A stretch of DNA of 63,625 nt, taken from NCBI GenBank assembly GCA_031277615.1, contig JAITMC010000014.1, forward strand, positions 1-63,625, given 5' to 3'. The position numbers and the translations under genes were made by a program. Source of the stretch: Chryseobacterium sp. (GTDB taxonomy: Bacteria > Bacteroidota > Bacteroidia > Flavobacteriales > Weeksellaceae). Numbering within the stretch: position 1 is the first letter of the stretch; every line of letters starts with the position of its first letter. Positions 54,429-63,625 of the stretch are shown one piece after another. The notes under the pieces were generated by a model. It worked only from the letters and a program-made list of their open reading frames with translations, did no database searches and had not been told where the DNA came from.

Positions 54429-55176
54429 AAAATTCTCCCAGGTTTATTTTTAATTCGGCGGTGAAGATACCGTTTTTTGAACTTTTTTCAAGCTGATAAC
54501 AGTTGCTGTAAATCATTTTCAACCGCTGATCCAGAGACTGGCTGCCAAAGCCGCTCTTCTCTTTTTCCAGAATATTCTTCAGCGAGGCTTTATTGCTTAC
54601 TTTCATGGTAAACATACTGCTTTCCAGTTCCATATAAATGGAAATAAAAGAATCCTGTGCCAGAAAATCGGTGTGCTTAAAGGCATTTTCAATAAGATCT
54701 ACGGAAATCAGCGGGGCAAAAACTTTTTCCTCATACACCGCATCAGATTTATTGATCCTGGATTTGATCCTGAAATCAAACAGAGGATTGATTTTGATTT
54801 TATTGATTTCGATAAGACTGAGGGCAAAATTAAGTTCCTCTTTCGGGCTGACGAATTTGTTGTTGCTTTCGTATAAAATATAATCCAGAACATTGGCCAA
54901 CTTATCCAGCGACATATACGTCTGGTAGGCATGAGACTGTACGGAATTGAGAATGTTTTTAAACAGATGCGGATTCAGCTTGGTGCCGATGTGTTCCAGC
55001 TGTACCTCATTCAGCTTCTGCTCAATGAGTTTATTGGTTTCGGAAAGTCTTGTATTCCGCTGCCGGATCTTGCTGTTCTGGCTGAACAGATAAATACTCA
55101 CGGTCAGCAAAAAGAAAATGGCAAATACCCCAATGAATATCAGATAATCGTGAATCATGTAGTAATTGCCTCCCAT
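54406..55176 (-). CDS. LytS-like sensor histidine kinase, second copy
   Basis: This 256-residue kinase is short, with one N-terminal membrane helix (about 10-31), a coiled coil, then the His_kinase region. H70 lies in GTKLNPHLFKNILNSV. An HATPase domain follows, with VDLIENAFKHTDF and KSGFGSQSLDQRL. With a single helix and no sensor domain it may sense through another membrane protein. An alternative start six codons in (MIHDYLIF) is possible. It pairs with the overlapping response regulator. Confidence 0.87.
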   Translation of the reverse strand: MGGNYYMIHDYLIFIGVFAIFFLLTVSIYLFSQNSKIRQRNTRLSETNKLIEQKLNEVQLEHIGTKLNPHLFKNILNSVQSHAYQTYMSLDKLANVLDYILYESNNKFVSPKEELNFALSLIEINKIKINPLFDFRIKSRINKSDAVYEEKVFAPLISVDLIENAFKHTDFLAQDSFISIYMELESSMFTMKVSNKASLKNILEKEKSGFGSQSLDQRLKMIYSNCYQLEKSSKNGIFTAELKINLGEFYDKMRYS

Positions 55177-55281
55177 AGATCGTTATTTAGCTGTTGCAAA
55201 ATTAAAAAAGATCAGCGTACGTTCTGAAAGAATAAAGATGATTTTTTGGACCGGAAGTTAATTTCTGAAAGCCCGAATTCT

Positions 55282-55653
55282 TTATCTGAGCTTTTTCAGG
55301 CTGTTCAGTGTTGCGCTTTCTTCACACTTTTCAAAAGTGATCTCATATAGCGGATTTTTTTCAGGATATAGGAGTACATAATCCGGGCACGGTTTTTTCT
55401 GTGCGTGGCTTCTGTCAAAATCAATCTTTCCCTGCGTAATGAGGCTGTCTTTCACAAACTTTTCATCGATCTTATAAGTGCTCATTCCTGTTTTGAAGTC
55501 TTCAGAATACCTGAAATCTTTGGACAGGGTTTCTGCAATTACACGGCTGTTAGGCAGGTAACCGCTGCAGCTTGCTCCTTTTTTGTTGAGGATAAAAAAT
55601 ACGATAAGGAGCCCCGGAACAAGGCCTATTAAGTAGAATTTCAGTTTTTTCAT
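55282..55653 (-). CDS. hypothetical membrane-anchored protein next to ald
   Basis: This 123-residue protein has an N-terminal hydrophobic helix (FYLIGLVPGLLIVFFIL) that could be an anchor. The soluble part has YSEDFKTGMSTYKIDEKFVKD and QGKIDFDRSHAQKKPCPDYVLLYP. Two of its four cysteines flank the latter part. Its start codon overlaps the alanine dehydrogenase stop by 1 bp, so it is cotranscribed and coupled to it. I do not recognise the domain with certainty. Confidence 0.72.
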   Translation of the reverse strand: MKKLKFYLIGLVPGLLIVFFILNKKGASCSGYLPNSRVIAETLSKDFRYSEDFKTGMSTYKIDEKFVKDSLITQGKIDFDRSHAQKKPCPDYVLLYPEKNPLYEITFEKCEESATLNSLKKLR

Positions 55654-56846
55654 TAGAAAATTAAAAGATTGATATCATGGTAGGTCAGTCCGAAACGGTC
55701 GCAGATGATCTTTTTCGTGTGCCTTCCTTTATACATGTATAAGCTCTGCTTCATTTCATTTTTGCGGATCAGCATATTTTCAAAGCCGCCTTCTTCATCG
55801 TAATTCAGAATATAGGAAAGGAAGAAATTAGAAATGGCTTTTGTGGTGGTTCTCGGCATTCTTGAAGTAAGATTCGGAAGCCCGCAGTGGATCACCCCAT
55901 GTTTGATGATGTAAGGATCTTCCATGGTGGTAAGCTCGGAAGTTTCAATTACTTTACCGTTATCAATGGTAATATCAATGATTACGCTGCCCTTTTTCAT
56001 TTTCATGACCATATCTTCGGTAACGATAGGTGTCATATTCAGCCTTGGAAGAGCGCCGATCACCACATCTGCCCGTCTGAGACTTTTGCTGAGTTCTTTA
56101 GGATCAATGATTGAGGTAGGAACGCGGCTGTCTACAAGTGTGTGGAGCCTTCTCAGCTTGGAAAGAGAATTATCAAAAACCCTTACACTTGCACCTAGTC
56201 CGATCGCTGCTTTAGTGGCAAATTCACCTACAATTCCGGCTCCTAAAATAACCACTTCGGCAGGTCTTACTCCCGTGATTCCGCCCAGCATCAGGCCGTT
56301 TGAAAGCGCCAGCAGTTCCGATGCATATAAAATGGAAACCGTTCCTGCAATTTCGCCCACCAGCCTTACGAGGGCCAGCTGTTTGTATTCATCAACAATA
56401 AATTCAAAAGCAATGGCATTAATCTTTTTCTCTGCCAGTTTCAGGAAATAATCCTTATCTCTCAGATTGATCTGAAGTGCTGAAACCAGATACGTATTGG
56501 GCTTCATGTATTCAATTTCATCTTCAGTAGGAGGATTAACCTTTAAAATGAGATCCTGGCCGAATGCTTCCTTCGGATCATTGGTGATCCTGGCACCCGA
56601 TTCGGAATACTGGATATCTGTAAAAAAAGAGCCCTGTCCGGCACCGGATTCAACAATGATTTCGTGGCCGTGTTCTACCAATACCTGTACGGCATCCGGA
56701 GTAATGCAGGTTCTCCTTTCATTGAGGCAGGTTTCTTTAGGAATCCCGATACTGAACTGCTTTCCTTTCCTGATCACCTCAAGCTTTTCTTCTTTAGGCA
56801 TCAGCTCTTCTTCAGTGAAAGGAGTAAAAATATTTGTAGTACTCAT
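55653..56846 (-). CDS. ald: alanine dehydrogenase
   Basis: This 397-residue enzyme interconverts L-alanine and pyruvate with NAD. Segments seen are SIGIPKETCLNERRTCITPDAVQ (substrate Arg/Lys region), KVNPPTEDEIEYMK and the NAD-binding VILGAGIVGEFATKAAIGLGASVRVFDN. VIGALPRLNMTPIVTEDMV is also present. The N-terminal ~25 residues and the tail (YMYKGRHTKKIICDRFGL) are extra relative to short Ald proteins and are usual in Bacteroidota. It is in an operon with the small gene downstream. Confidence 0.9.
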   Translation of the reverse strand: MSTTNIFTPFTEEELMPKEEKLEVIRKGKQFSIGIPKETCLNERRTCITPDAVQVLVEHGHEIIVESGAGQGSFFTDIQYSESGARITNDPKEAFGQDLILKVNPPTEDEIEYMKPNTYLVSALQINLRDKDYFLKLAEKKINAIAFEFIVDEYKQLALVRLVGEIAGTVSILYASELLALSNGLMLGGITGVRPAEVVILGAGIVGEFATKAAIGLGASVRVFDNSLSKLRRLHTLVDSRVPTSIIDPKELSKSLRRADVVIGALPRLNMTPIVTEDMVMKMKKGSVIIDITIDNGKVIETSELTTMEDPYIIKHGVIHCGLPNLTSRMPRTTTKAISNFFLSYILNYDEEGGFENMLIRKNEMKQSLYMYKGRHTKKIICDRFGLTYHDINLLIF

Positions 56847-56915
56847 TTTAAATATAAATTAGGTCTTACAGATCGTTATTTTACCATTGAATTAGTAAGC
56901 AAAGATACATAATAT

Positions 56916-57323
56916 TTAATCGAATGTGATTTCTCTTTCGTCTCCCGTATTGATGATGCTCATTGTGTGGTAATTAAGCCCGTAGAGCTCCTCTTCATAC
57001 ACTTCCGGCCATTCTATGATGCACAGAAAAGCGTTATCCAGGTACTCTTCGATCCCGATATCATAGACTTCTTCAATATTTTTAAGGCGGTAAAGATCAA
57101 AATGGTATATCTTTCCTTTCGGGGTATTGTATTCATTCACGATGGAATAAGTGGGTGAATTCACCTCATCATTACTTCCCAGGCTTTTAAGCAGGAATTG
57201 AGTGAAGGTGGTTTTTCCTGCACCCAGGTTTCCTTTAAGCAAAAGGATGTTATGCTTTAATTCAGGAATAATACTGTTAACAATGATCTGCCAGTCTTCA
57301 AGGGTCTGTATGGTATAGTTCAT
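56916..57323 (-). CDS. tsaE: tRNA threonylcarbamoyladenosine ATPase TsaE
   Basis: This 135-residue ATPase is part of the complex that makes t6A37 on tRNAs reading ANN codons. Walker A is LLLKGNLGAGKTTFTQFLL. The family segments DEVNSPTYSIVNEYNT, YHFDLYRLKNIEEVYDIG and CIIEWPEVYEEEL follow. I use ATG 57323 (MNYTIQTLEDW); the open frame runs 30 codons further upstream, but that part is unlike the family. It stands between ald and the T9SS cargo gene. Confidence 0.92.
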   Translation of the reverse strand: MNYTIQTLEDWQIIVNSIIPELKHNILLLKGNLGAGKTTFTQFLLKSLGSNDEVNSPTYSIVNEYNTPKGKIYHFDLYRLKNIEEVYDIGIEEYLDNAFLCIIEWPEVYEEELYGLNYHTMSIINTGDEREITFD

Positions 57324-57413
57324 GATGCATTTAAATTTATAAAATATCAATAACAGGCTATTCCGGTCATCATATATCGGGGCAAATTTAATTCTAAATT
57401 GCAAGCAAAACAA

Positions 57414-57444
57414 AAACCGGCCTGAAAATACTCCAGACCGGTTT
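57414..57444 (-). terminator. terminator after the T9SS cargo gene
   Basis: AAACCGG pairs with CCGGTTT around 17 nt, followed by T residues on the minus strand. Confidence 0.65.
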
Positions 57445-57464
57445 CCCTATGAAATGTCACAAAA

Positions 57465-60434
57465 TTATTTTTTGATCACTTTATGGATTAAAGATTCCCC
57501 GTTATCCAGAATTATCTTCAGAATATACAGGCCTGACGCCGTTCCTTCCAGAGATATTTCCTGAACCTGACCGCCCTTCTTTACCAGCTGTCCGGAAAGC
57601 GTATACAGTTCAAAAGATTTTACTTTTTCCTTGGCATCGATTTTAATGTAAGAATCTGCCGGATTCGGGTAAATTTTTATTTTTTCTTTTACCGTTTCCA
57701 GGGTAGAAAGTGCATCTGCTGTCCTGATTTCAAAATTATCGAAAGAAAGATCATAGTCACCGGCTGTTCTGCTGGCATTGATTCTAACTTTCACAAACTG
57801 GTTCTGGTATGCAGCAAGGGAATAGGTTTTTTTGATGTAACCTCCAGTCCCTGCTTCATTATCAACGGTACCGATGGTGGTCCAGGATGTTCCGAAATCC
57901 GAAGAGATCTGAACTTCAAAATTTCCCCAGTCCGTTAATGGGGTATAAGGAGCATTGAAGTTACTCTGTTTGTAATAGAAGCTTAATTCATAATCAGCGG
58001 CATTCAAAGGTCCTACATTAATAGTGCTGAATGTTGCGGAAGGCGCACTGCTGAAAAGATTTTTATAAAGATTGGTGTTGGAAGCTCCGTTTCCTGTTGC
58101 TCCCCTGGTGGTTCCCAGAGAGAAAGACTGGGAGCCGCTTCCATAGCTCCATCCGGCCGGATAGCTTGAAGTCATGAACTCTTCTTTCCACGGAGCGGTG
58201 GCAGTAGGAATGGTGGTAAAGGAGACTGATTTCCACGGACTTTTTTCACCCGGAGAACAGATCCTTCTGATCCAGAAATAATATGTACCGTTTGAAAGTC
58301 CGGAAATATCTGTAGATGCTGTTCCTGAAGCAAGAGGAATAAAGGTGTTCGTTTCCGCCGGAGGAGTATTGAGTGTAGAAACGAAATATTCATATCCTGA
58401 AGCAGGCTCCTGGTTATTGGCATTCGTCCATGAAATATGAGCTCCGTTATAAGTTTCCGTACCTTTGGTTACGGTAGCCAGTTCCGGACAGGTAGGAACC
58501 GTTTCCCAGATCACATCATCCACATACATATAAGACCAGGTTCCTCCGTCTATTCTTCTTATTCCCAGGTGATTGGCGGATCCGGTGTAATTGTTCACAT
58601 AAACAATATATTCATCATAAGTGGTGGTAAGAGGCACGGTCTCAATGATTTCCAGTCCTGCAGAAGCCGTGTTTCCTGTTAAAGCAACAACCTGAAGCTG
58701 GGTATCTGCGGATGTTCTTTTGGCTTTGAAGCGCAACCTGTGTGTACCTGCGCTGATGTTTGTAAGCTCCGGACTTACAAGAATAATTTTTGTATCCTCA
58801 TCTGAAGTGGAAGCCCCGTTACCATAGAAACTTATGTTGTTCGGAGATGAATTGGCTTCTGTTGTGGTTACATTGATGGTTGGTGTAGAACTGTTGCTGG
58901 AAGTCAGAATTTTACTCCAGCAGTTAGGAATGGTATTTCCTGTTACTGTATCAAAATTTTCATAGAATGATGAAACGGGTGTACACGTGGTATAAATGCT
59001 GGATGGTGACGAATAAGAACTTTCACATTGCGAGGTCACACTTTTCCCTCTGATGAAATACTGTGTATTAGGCTGAAGTCCTGAAATATGGATGGAGAGG
59101 TCGGTACTATTCAAAGTAAAAGGAGATCCGGCCACCATAGTATTGAAATTAGTGTCAGAGGCTACTTCAATAACAGTATTTACGGGAAGAGCGTTCCCAT
59201 TTTCAGGAGCAGGCCAGCTGATGTCAAAAGAATCTGTTGCTGCATTGGAAGTCGTGATGCTGTTTACCGTGATCGGGCAGTTGGTTACAGAAGCCGTCAG
59301 AGGATTTTGTACATTGTATAAAGGTCCTCCTGTACAGTTAGAATTCACTGCATAAACTGTATAGGTATACTGGTTGTTTCCACGGATGCCATGGTTGTAG
59401 TTATTCTCGAAAGAAGTATTCGGTCCGTAATAAGCAACGTAGCTGTTGAGTGAAGTATTGTTTCCTGTGGTATAGGTTGTTCCGTTTACCGGAGCATTCG
59501 GAGTGCTTCCCTGCGGATTTCTGAGAACAAGATAGCGGTCAGCTGCCGGGGAAGCTGGAGTAAAGCTTCCGTTGATAATAATTCCGGAGTTGGTTAAAGC
59601 TAGGTTTGAAGGCTGTGAAGCCGGCTCTGTGCAGGCAGAAGGAGCAGTCCAGTTGAACGTTAAACCCTGTGAAGGAAGGAAATTATAGTTAGTGGCAATT
59701 CCTGCTGAGGAATAGGTTCCTGCTATCGTATTGTTCCAGTTGCTTCCTGCATTTCCCGAAGCTGTTCTGTTGATATAATCACTGCTCGTTGTTCCTCTTA
59801 ATCCCGTTTTGGCATTGGTCGCACTTGGACTTCCCTGGAAATTGAGACCATATACATATTGTATGCTTCCGTTCTCATGAAGCCGGGCCTGGAAATTCCA
59901 GTCGTGATGCGAAGAAGCCGTTGCCGGAAAGGAAGCATAAGGTCTGAAATGGCTCCATTGAACAACGAATTCACGGTTCGGAGCACTTCCTACCACTGCA
60001 TAATCTATTGATCCGGTCAGGTTATTGATGTTATAAAGAGATTCCAGATCAGCAGCCAGAGGAGAAATTACCCCTTCATATGATACTCCGGAACCGATAG
60101 GATCGGTGGATGATGTGGCTGTACTTCCGAAACTGATAAATCCGTTAGCGTGAACCTTTACAGAATTAAAGCTGTTTCCGTTAAAAGGGAAAGCAAAAGG
60201 AATAGCATTATCCAGAGTGTAGACATTATCGTCAAGTACTCCTGAACCTGTTGATGCTGTTGCCGTGGCAATATTGGTAGAACCGGACAAGGGAGTATAA
60301 GTCCCCTGATTCTGTGAAAATGAATAATAAGAAACCGTCTGTGCGTCCACTGCACTCCATCCTGAAAAGGCAAGAACCGCAATCATGCTGAACGGATTTC
60401 GTGATAACCGTTTAAAAAATTGAGTTGTAATCAT
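57465..60434 (-). CDS. secreted T9SS type A sorting-domain protein with fibronectin III repeats
   Basis: This 989-residue surface or secreted protein has a signal peptide (about 1-31, with a long basic n-region). A beta-sandwich region follows (FPFNGNSFNSVKVHANGFISFGS). Then come fibronectin-type III-like domains (ITTSNAATDSFDISWPAP, GLQPNTQYFIRGKSV; KGTETYNGAHISWTNAN, GLSNGTYYFWIRRIC) and two jelly-roll/MAM-like modules (SFYENFDTVTGNTIPNCW; WKEEFMTSSYPAGW). The C-terminal ~75 residues are the type A signal (KIYPNPADSYIKI, then YTLSGQLVKKG and ASGLYILKI). It would be exported by the type IX system and fixed to the surface. No catalytic domain is recognised. Confidence 0.9.
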   Translation of the reverse strand: MITTQFFKRLSRNPFSMIAVLAFSGWSAVDAQTVSYYSFSQNQGTYTPLSGSTNIATATASTGSGVLDDNVYTLDNAIPFAFPFNGNSFNSVKVHANGFISFGSTATSSTDPIGSGVSYEGVISPLAADLESLYNINNLTGSIDYAVVGSAPNREFVVQWSHFRPYASFPATASSHHDWNFQARLHENGSIQYVYGLNFQGSPSATNAKTGLRGTTSSDYINRTASGNAGSNWNNTIAGTYSSAGIATNYNFLPSQGLTFNWTAPSACTEPASQPSNLALTNSGIIINGSFTPASPAADRYLVLRNPQGSTPNAPVNGTTYTTGNNTSLNSYVAYYGPNTSFENNYNHGIRGNNQYTYTVYAVNSNCTGGPLYNVQNPLTASVTNCPITVNSITTSNAATDSFDISWPAPENGNALPVNTVIEVASDTNFNTMVAGSPFTLNSTDLSIHISGLQPNTQYFIRGKSVTSQCESSYSSPSSIYTTCTPVSSFYENFDTVTGNTIPNCWSKILTSSNSSTPTINVTTTEANSSPNNISFYGNGASTSDEDTKIILVSPELTNISAGTHRLRFKAKRTSADTQLQVVALTGNTASAGLEIIETVPLTTTYDEYIVYVNNYTGSANHLGIRRIDGGTWSYMYVDDVIWETVPTCPELATVTKGTETYNGAHISWTNANNQEPASGYEYFVSTLNTPPAETNTFIPLASGTASTDISGLSNGTYYFWIRRICSPGEKSPWKSVSFTTIPTATAPWKEEFMTSSYPAGWSYGSGSQSFSLGTTRGATGNGASNTNLYKNLFSSAPSATFSTINVGPLNAADYELSFYYKQSNFNAPYTPLTDWGNFEVQISSDFGTSWTTIGTVDNEAGTGGYIKKTYSLAAYQNQFVKVRINASRTAGDYDLSFDNFEIRTADALSTLETVKEKIKIYPNPADSYIKIDAKEKVKSFELYTLSGQLVKKGGQVQEISLEGTASGLYILKIILDNGESLIHKVIKK

Positions 60435-60563
60435 GCTTAGTGTTTATATTTTACCTCACAAACTTATTATTTTTAATTAGAATCAATATAAATAATGTTA
60501 ATGATTTAAATCATTCTTTTTTCTGAAGTTTTTTTCTTCCAACTAAATATTTAATTTTACACT

Positions 60564-62546
60564 ATGATTTCCAAGCAGACCATAGATAAAATTTTCTCAA
60601 CGATACGGGTAGAAGAGATAGTAGGAGAGTACGTTCAGTTGAAAAGAGCGGGGTCTAACTTCAAAGGGCTCAGTCCGTTTCATGATGAAAAGACGCCCAG
60701 CTTTGTTGTTTCTGCCAGTAAGCAGATCTGGAAGGATTTCTCTACCGGAAAAGGAGGGACGGCCATTTCTTTCCTGATGGAGATTGAAAACTTTACCTAC
60801 CCTGAAGCCCTCCGCCATGCAGCCAAAAAATACGGCATCGAGATTGAAGAAGATCAGCGTGAATTTTCGGAAGAAGCCAAAAACGCCCAGTCAGAACGTG
60901 ATCAGCTGTATAAAATCCATGAAGTGGCCAATACTTATTTTCAGGAAATCCTCTGGGACTCTGAGGAAGGAAAAAGTATAGGTCTCGCGTATTTCAGGGA
61001 GCGTGAACTGAAAGATGATACCATCCGGAAATTTCAGCTGGGGTATTCACCGGAGAAGAAAAATGCATTCACCGCTTATGCGCTGGAAAAAGGATATACC
61101 AAAGAAATACTGGAGAAATCAGGACTTTCGATATTTCCGGAAAATACGCCTGCAGGCGTAGACCGCTTCCGGGAAAGGGTTATTTTCCCGATTCACAGTT
61201 TTTCAGGAAGAGTTTTAGGATTTGGAGCCAGAATATTAAAGAACAACGTTAAAACTGCCAAATACCTCAACTCCCCGGAAACGGAAATTTATCACAAGTC
61301 CAACGTTCTTTACGGGCTTAACCAGAGTAAACAGGCTATTTCAAGGAAAAACGTCTGTCTTTTGGTAGAAGGGTATATGGATGTGATTGCACTTCATATG
61401 TCCGGGATCGAGAATGTGGTGGCCAGCTCCGGAACTTCGCTCACGACTGAGCAGATTAAGCTGATCAAAAGGCTTACGGAAAATGTAACCATTCTTTTCG
61501 ATGGTGATAATGCCGGAATCAAAGCCAGCTTCAGAAGTATCGATATGCTTCTGACGGAAGGAATGAACATCAGGGTTCTGCTGTTCCCTGAAGGAGATGA
61601 TCCCGATTCTTTTGCCAGAAAACATCCGCAGGAATATGTAGAAAAATTCATCGAAAATGAAGCGATGGACTTTATCGATTTCAAGGCGGAAATCCTGTTG
61701 AAAGATGCCGGAAATGATCCTATTAAAAAGGCAGAAGCCATCCGGAATATCGTAAAATCGGTGTCTTTTGTTCAGAATGCCCTGAAAAGAGAGGTTTATC
61801 TGAAAGAAGTTTCCAATAAATTCGGACTTTCGGAGCAGAGTCTCTTCAACGAGCTGGATGTTCAGAAACAGATTTCACAAAATCAGACCCAGCATGTTCA
61901 GCAGCAAAAGGAAAAGGCAACCCCCAAAATGGAGCTTGTACCTCCGGATGAGGAAAAAGGAGACCCTTTCCTGTATGATGTTCTTTTTATGGAGAATAAA
62001 CTGCTTGATCATATGCTGATGTTCGGAGATGTTGTTTTAAAAAGGAGAAACGAAAAAAACGAAGAATATCAGATTACCGTGATTGAGGAAATTCTTCATC
62101 ATTTTGAAGATGAGCAGTATGAATTTCTGGTAAAAAGCAATGAAATCATCATCAACCAGGTAAAAGAAGGCATTCAGAAAGACGAGCTGAGAAGCGGAAA
62201 CTTTTTTATCTCTTTTATGGATGAAGAGATTACCTCCAAAGTGGTAGACGCACTGATGCCGATGGATGATCTTGAAAACTGGGCTTCCCGGAATATTTAT
62301 CCTCCCAATTACGGCGATAAAATAGCGGAACAGGTAACAGGGGATGTTCTGCTTCACAAATACAGATATATCGATTATCTGATCAGGGAAACAGCACAGG
62401 AACTGGATCAGTTCAGCAATACCGACGAAACAAAATACTTCGAGCTCATTAAAAAAATCACTTTGCTGAAACAGGCTTCCATGAAATTAAGTGAAATTAT
62501 AGAATATTCTCCCATCAAAGGAATTTATGTAAGCCGTAAAAAATAA
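60564..62546 (+). CDS. dnaG: DNA primase
   Basis: This 660-residue primase makes RNA primers at the replication fork. The N-terminal zinc-ribbon domain keeps its frame (NFKGLSPFHDEKTPSFVVS, then KQIWKDFSTGKGG) but lacks the zinc ligands except H40: cysteines are replaced by S37, D58 and T61 or nearby residues. The catalytic core follows (YFRERELKDDTIRKFQLGYSP), then the Toprim motifs LLVEGYMDVIALHMSG and LFDGDNAGIKASFR. The C-terminal helicase-interaction region is longer than in E. coli (581 residues). The loss of zinc ligands is, from memory, shared by Flavobacteriia. ATG 60564. Confidence 0.92.
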   Translation: MISKQTIDKIFSTIRVEEIVGEYVQLKRAGSNFKGLSPFHDEKTPSFVVSASKQIWKDFSTGKGGTAISFLMEIENFTYPEALRHAAKKYGIEIEEDQREFSEEAKNAQSERDQLYKIHEVANTYFQEILWDSEEGKSIGLAYFRERELKDDTIRKFQLGYSPEKKNAFTAYALEKGYTKEILEKSGLSIFPENTPAGVDRFRERVIFPIHSFSGRVLGFGARILKNNVKTAKYLNSPETEIYHKSNVLYGLNQSKQAISRKNVCLLVEGYMDVIALHMSGIENVVASSGTSLTTEQIKLIKRLTENVTILFDGDNAGIKASFRSIDMLLTEGMNIRVLLFPEGDDPDSFARKHPQEYVEKFIENEAMDFIDFKAEILLKDAGNDPIKKAEAIRNIVKSVSFVQNALKREVYLKEVSNKFGLSEQSLFNELDVQKQISQNQTQHVQQQKEKATPKMELVPPDEEKGDPFLYDVLFMENKLLDHMLMFGDVVLKRRNEKNEEYQITVIEEILHHFEDEQYEFLVKSNEIIINQVKEGIQKDELRSGNFFISFMDEEITSKVVDALMPMDDLENWASRNIYPPNYGDKIAEQVTGDVLLHKYRYIDYLIRETAQELDQFSNTDETKYFELIKKITLLKQASMKLSEIIEYSPIKGIYVSRKK

Positions 62547-62665
62547 TCCTACAGACTTAAGAACAGAAAATTAAGTTTCTGTGACAAAAAGTCCTATAAA
62601 ATTTTAGGAATAAAAGTTGTAATTTAAACTTTGAAAAAATCAGTATAATAATACATAATAGAAAT

Positions 62666-63352
62666 ATGGACATTAAAAAAGAATTCAGAGATTTCTCTGT
62701 AAAACATTTAGGAAACAACGGTCTGGTTACCGATCAGTATATGGGAATGTATGGTCCTACCAATCTTACCCCTTACATCATGGAAGAAAGAAGATTAAAC
62801 GTTGCTCAAATGGACGTTTTCTCACGTTTGATGATGGACAGAATTATTTTCCTGGGAACAGGGATTGATGATCAGGTAGCCAATATCGTAACGGCACAGC
62901 TTTTATTCCTTGAAAGTGCAGACCCTTCAAAAGATATCCAGATCTATATCAATTCTCCGGGTGGCAGCGTTTATGCCGGGTTAGGAATTTATGATACGAT
63001 GCAGATCATCAAACCTGATGTAGCCACAATCTGTACGGGTATGGCTGCTTCAATGGGAGCTGTATTACTGGTTGCCGGAGAGAAAGGAAAACGTTCGGCT
63101 CTTAAGCACTCAAGAGTAATGATCCACCAGCCTTCAGGAGGGGCACAGGGGGTGGCTTCCGATATGGAAATCAACCTTAGAGAGATGTTGAAATTAAAGC
63201 AGGAGCTTTATGAGATTATCGGCCACCACTCAGGACAAACTTATGAGTGGGTAGAAAAATCTTCCGACAGAGATTACTGGATGACTTCTGAAGAAGCTAA
63301 AGGTTATGGTATGGTAGACGAGGTTTTACAGAGATCTACAGAGAAAAAATAA
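62666..63352 (+). CDS. clpP: ATP-dependent Clp protease proteolytic subunit
   Basis: This 228-residue serine peptidase forms the 14-mer barrel used with ClpX or ClpA/C. The catalytic triad is S129 (TGMAASMGAVLL), H154 (RVMIHQPSGG) and D203 (SDRDYWMT). The N-terminal ~35 residues (MDIKKEFRDFSVKHLGNNGL) are longer than in E. coli. INSPGGSVYAGLGIYDTM and LFLESADPSKDIQIYI are family signatures. Clp partners are not in the window. It is monocistronic, with a terminator at 63374. Confidence 0.95.
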   Translation: MDIKKEFRDFSVKHLGNNGLVTDQYMGMYGPTNLTPYIMEERRLNVAQMDVFSRLMMDRIIFLGTGIDDQVANIVTAQLLFLESADPSKDIQIYINSPGGSVYAGLGIYDTMQIIKPDVATICTGMAASMGAVLLVAGEKGKRSALKHSRVMIHQPSGGAQGVASDMEINLREMLKLKQELYEIIGHHSGQTYEWVEKSSDRDYWMTSEEAKGYGMVDEVLQRSTEKK

Positions 63353-63373
63353 TGTGTTCTTTAGAATGAATGA

Positions 63374-63400
63374 AAACGCACCGATCAGGTGCGTTTTTTT
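63374..63400 (+). terminator. intrinsic terminator after clpP
   Basis: AAACGCACC pairs with GGTGCGTTT, followed by more T residues. Confidence 0.88.
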
Positions 63401-63625
63401 TGTTATATACTTTTGATTAGTAGTGTTTTGTGGGCGTATTTAAACCTCGTATGTTTGTTTAATGATATAAGAACTACAAAAAAAAGAAGAACTTTGTTAT
63501 TATCATAAAAAGAGTAACGGGATATGAGAGTAAATTATAAACCAAGATAACCTTAAGTATATCGTCTGTTAGAGTTCTATTCATATCCTTTTTAATAATC
63601 CTGAATTAGTATTTAAGAAATAAAC
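63401..63625. other. AT-rich end of window, no feature seen
   Basis: No ORF of note, hairpin or repeat is recognisable in these 225 bp. Confidence 0.5.

Overview
The window comes from a Bacteroidota genome of the Chryseobacterium/Weeksellaceae type. I infer this from low-GC sequence with AT-rich spacers, many promoters carrying the flavobacterial -7 box (TAnnTTTG), a type IX secretion sorting-domain protein, a cysteine-less DnaG, paired DUF1501/DUF1800 proteins and LytTR two-component pairs.

Left edge (1-1950): the start of an ISAon1-like transposase gene and a decayed stretch. It includes a DUF1016/YhcG-type nuclease gene whose middle ~190 bp is inverted, plus two frameshifted genes of unknown function. 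From 1951 to 12940: a secreted serine hydrolase, an arsR-DUF6428 unit with matching operators, a possible GG-leader micropeptide, a VIT1-type metal transporter, a polysaccharide deacetylase, lgt, a LytTR two-component pair, a DoxX-like protein, an SDR oxidoreductase and a cold-shock-domain protein with a long leader. From 12942 to 19001: a complete tripartite RND efflux operon (adaptor, pump, outer-membrane factor). From 19181 to 20590: an array of ~180-200 bp repeats, with diverged copies near 34.5 kb and 48.4 kb.

The centre (21101-37888) is the most interesting part. It is an RNA repair / RNA quality-control island with three transcription units. Unit 1 (minus strand): a tRNA-like RNA, a TROVE/Ro60 (Rsr) protein, an archaeo-eukaryotic-primase-like protein, two small ORFs, two P-loop ATPases with C-terminal winged-helix-like regions, and a PF10127-type nucleotidyltransferase. 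Unit 2 (minus strand): a second PF10127-type nucleotidyltransferase, an unknown protein and an ATP-grasp enzyme. Unit 3 (plus strand): a second, larger tRNA-like RNA and an RtcB RNA ligase, divergent from a HopJ-family gene and a WYL regulator. All three units begin with the same promoter layout: two TRCGCA hexamers 7 bp apart, 9 bp, then TTACTTTGC. I infer one regulon, possibly controlled by the WYL protein, in which the tRNA-like RNAs act as Y RNAs. A cobT-cobS-cobC cobalamin unit sits between units 2 and 3.

The right part (38049-63352) is mostly housekeeping and cell-surface genes: DUF1501/DUF1800, a beta-barrel protein, glucokinase, two tandem YceI proteins, an alpha/beta hydrolase, L-serine dehydratase, prephenate dehydrogenase behind a Tyr-codon leader peptide and attenuator, several unknown lipoproteins or secreted proteins, a cation/proton antiporter, a second LytTR pair, alanine dehydrogenase, tsaE, a T9SS cargo protein, dnaG and clpP. 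All calls rest on reading the sequence; no database search was run.
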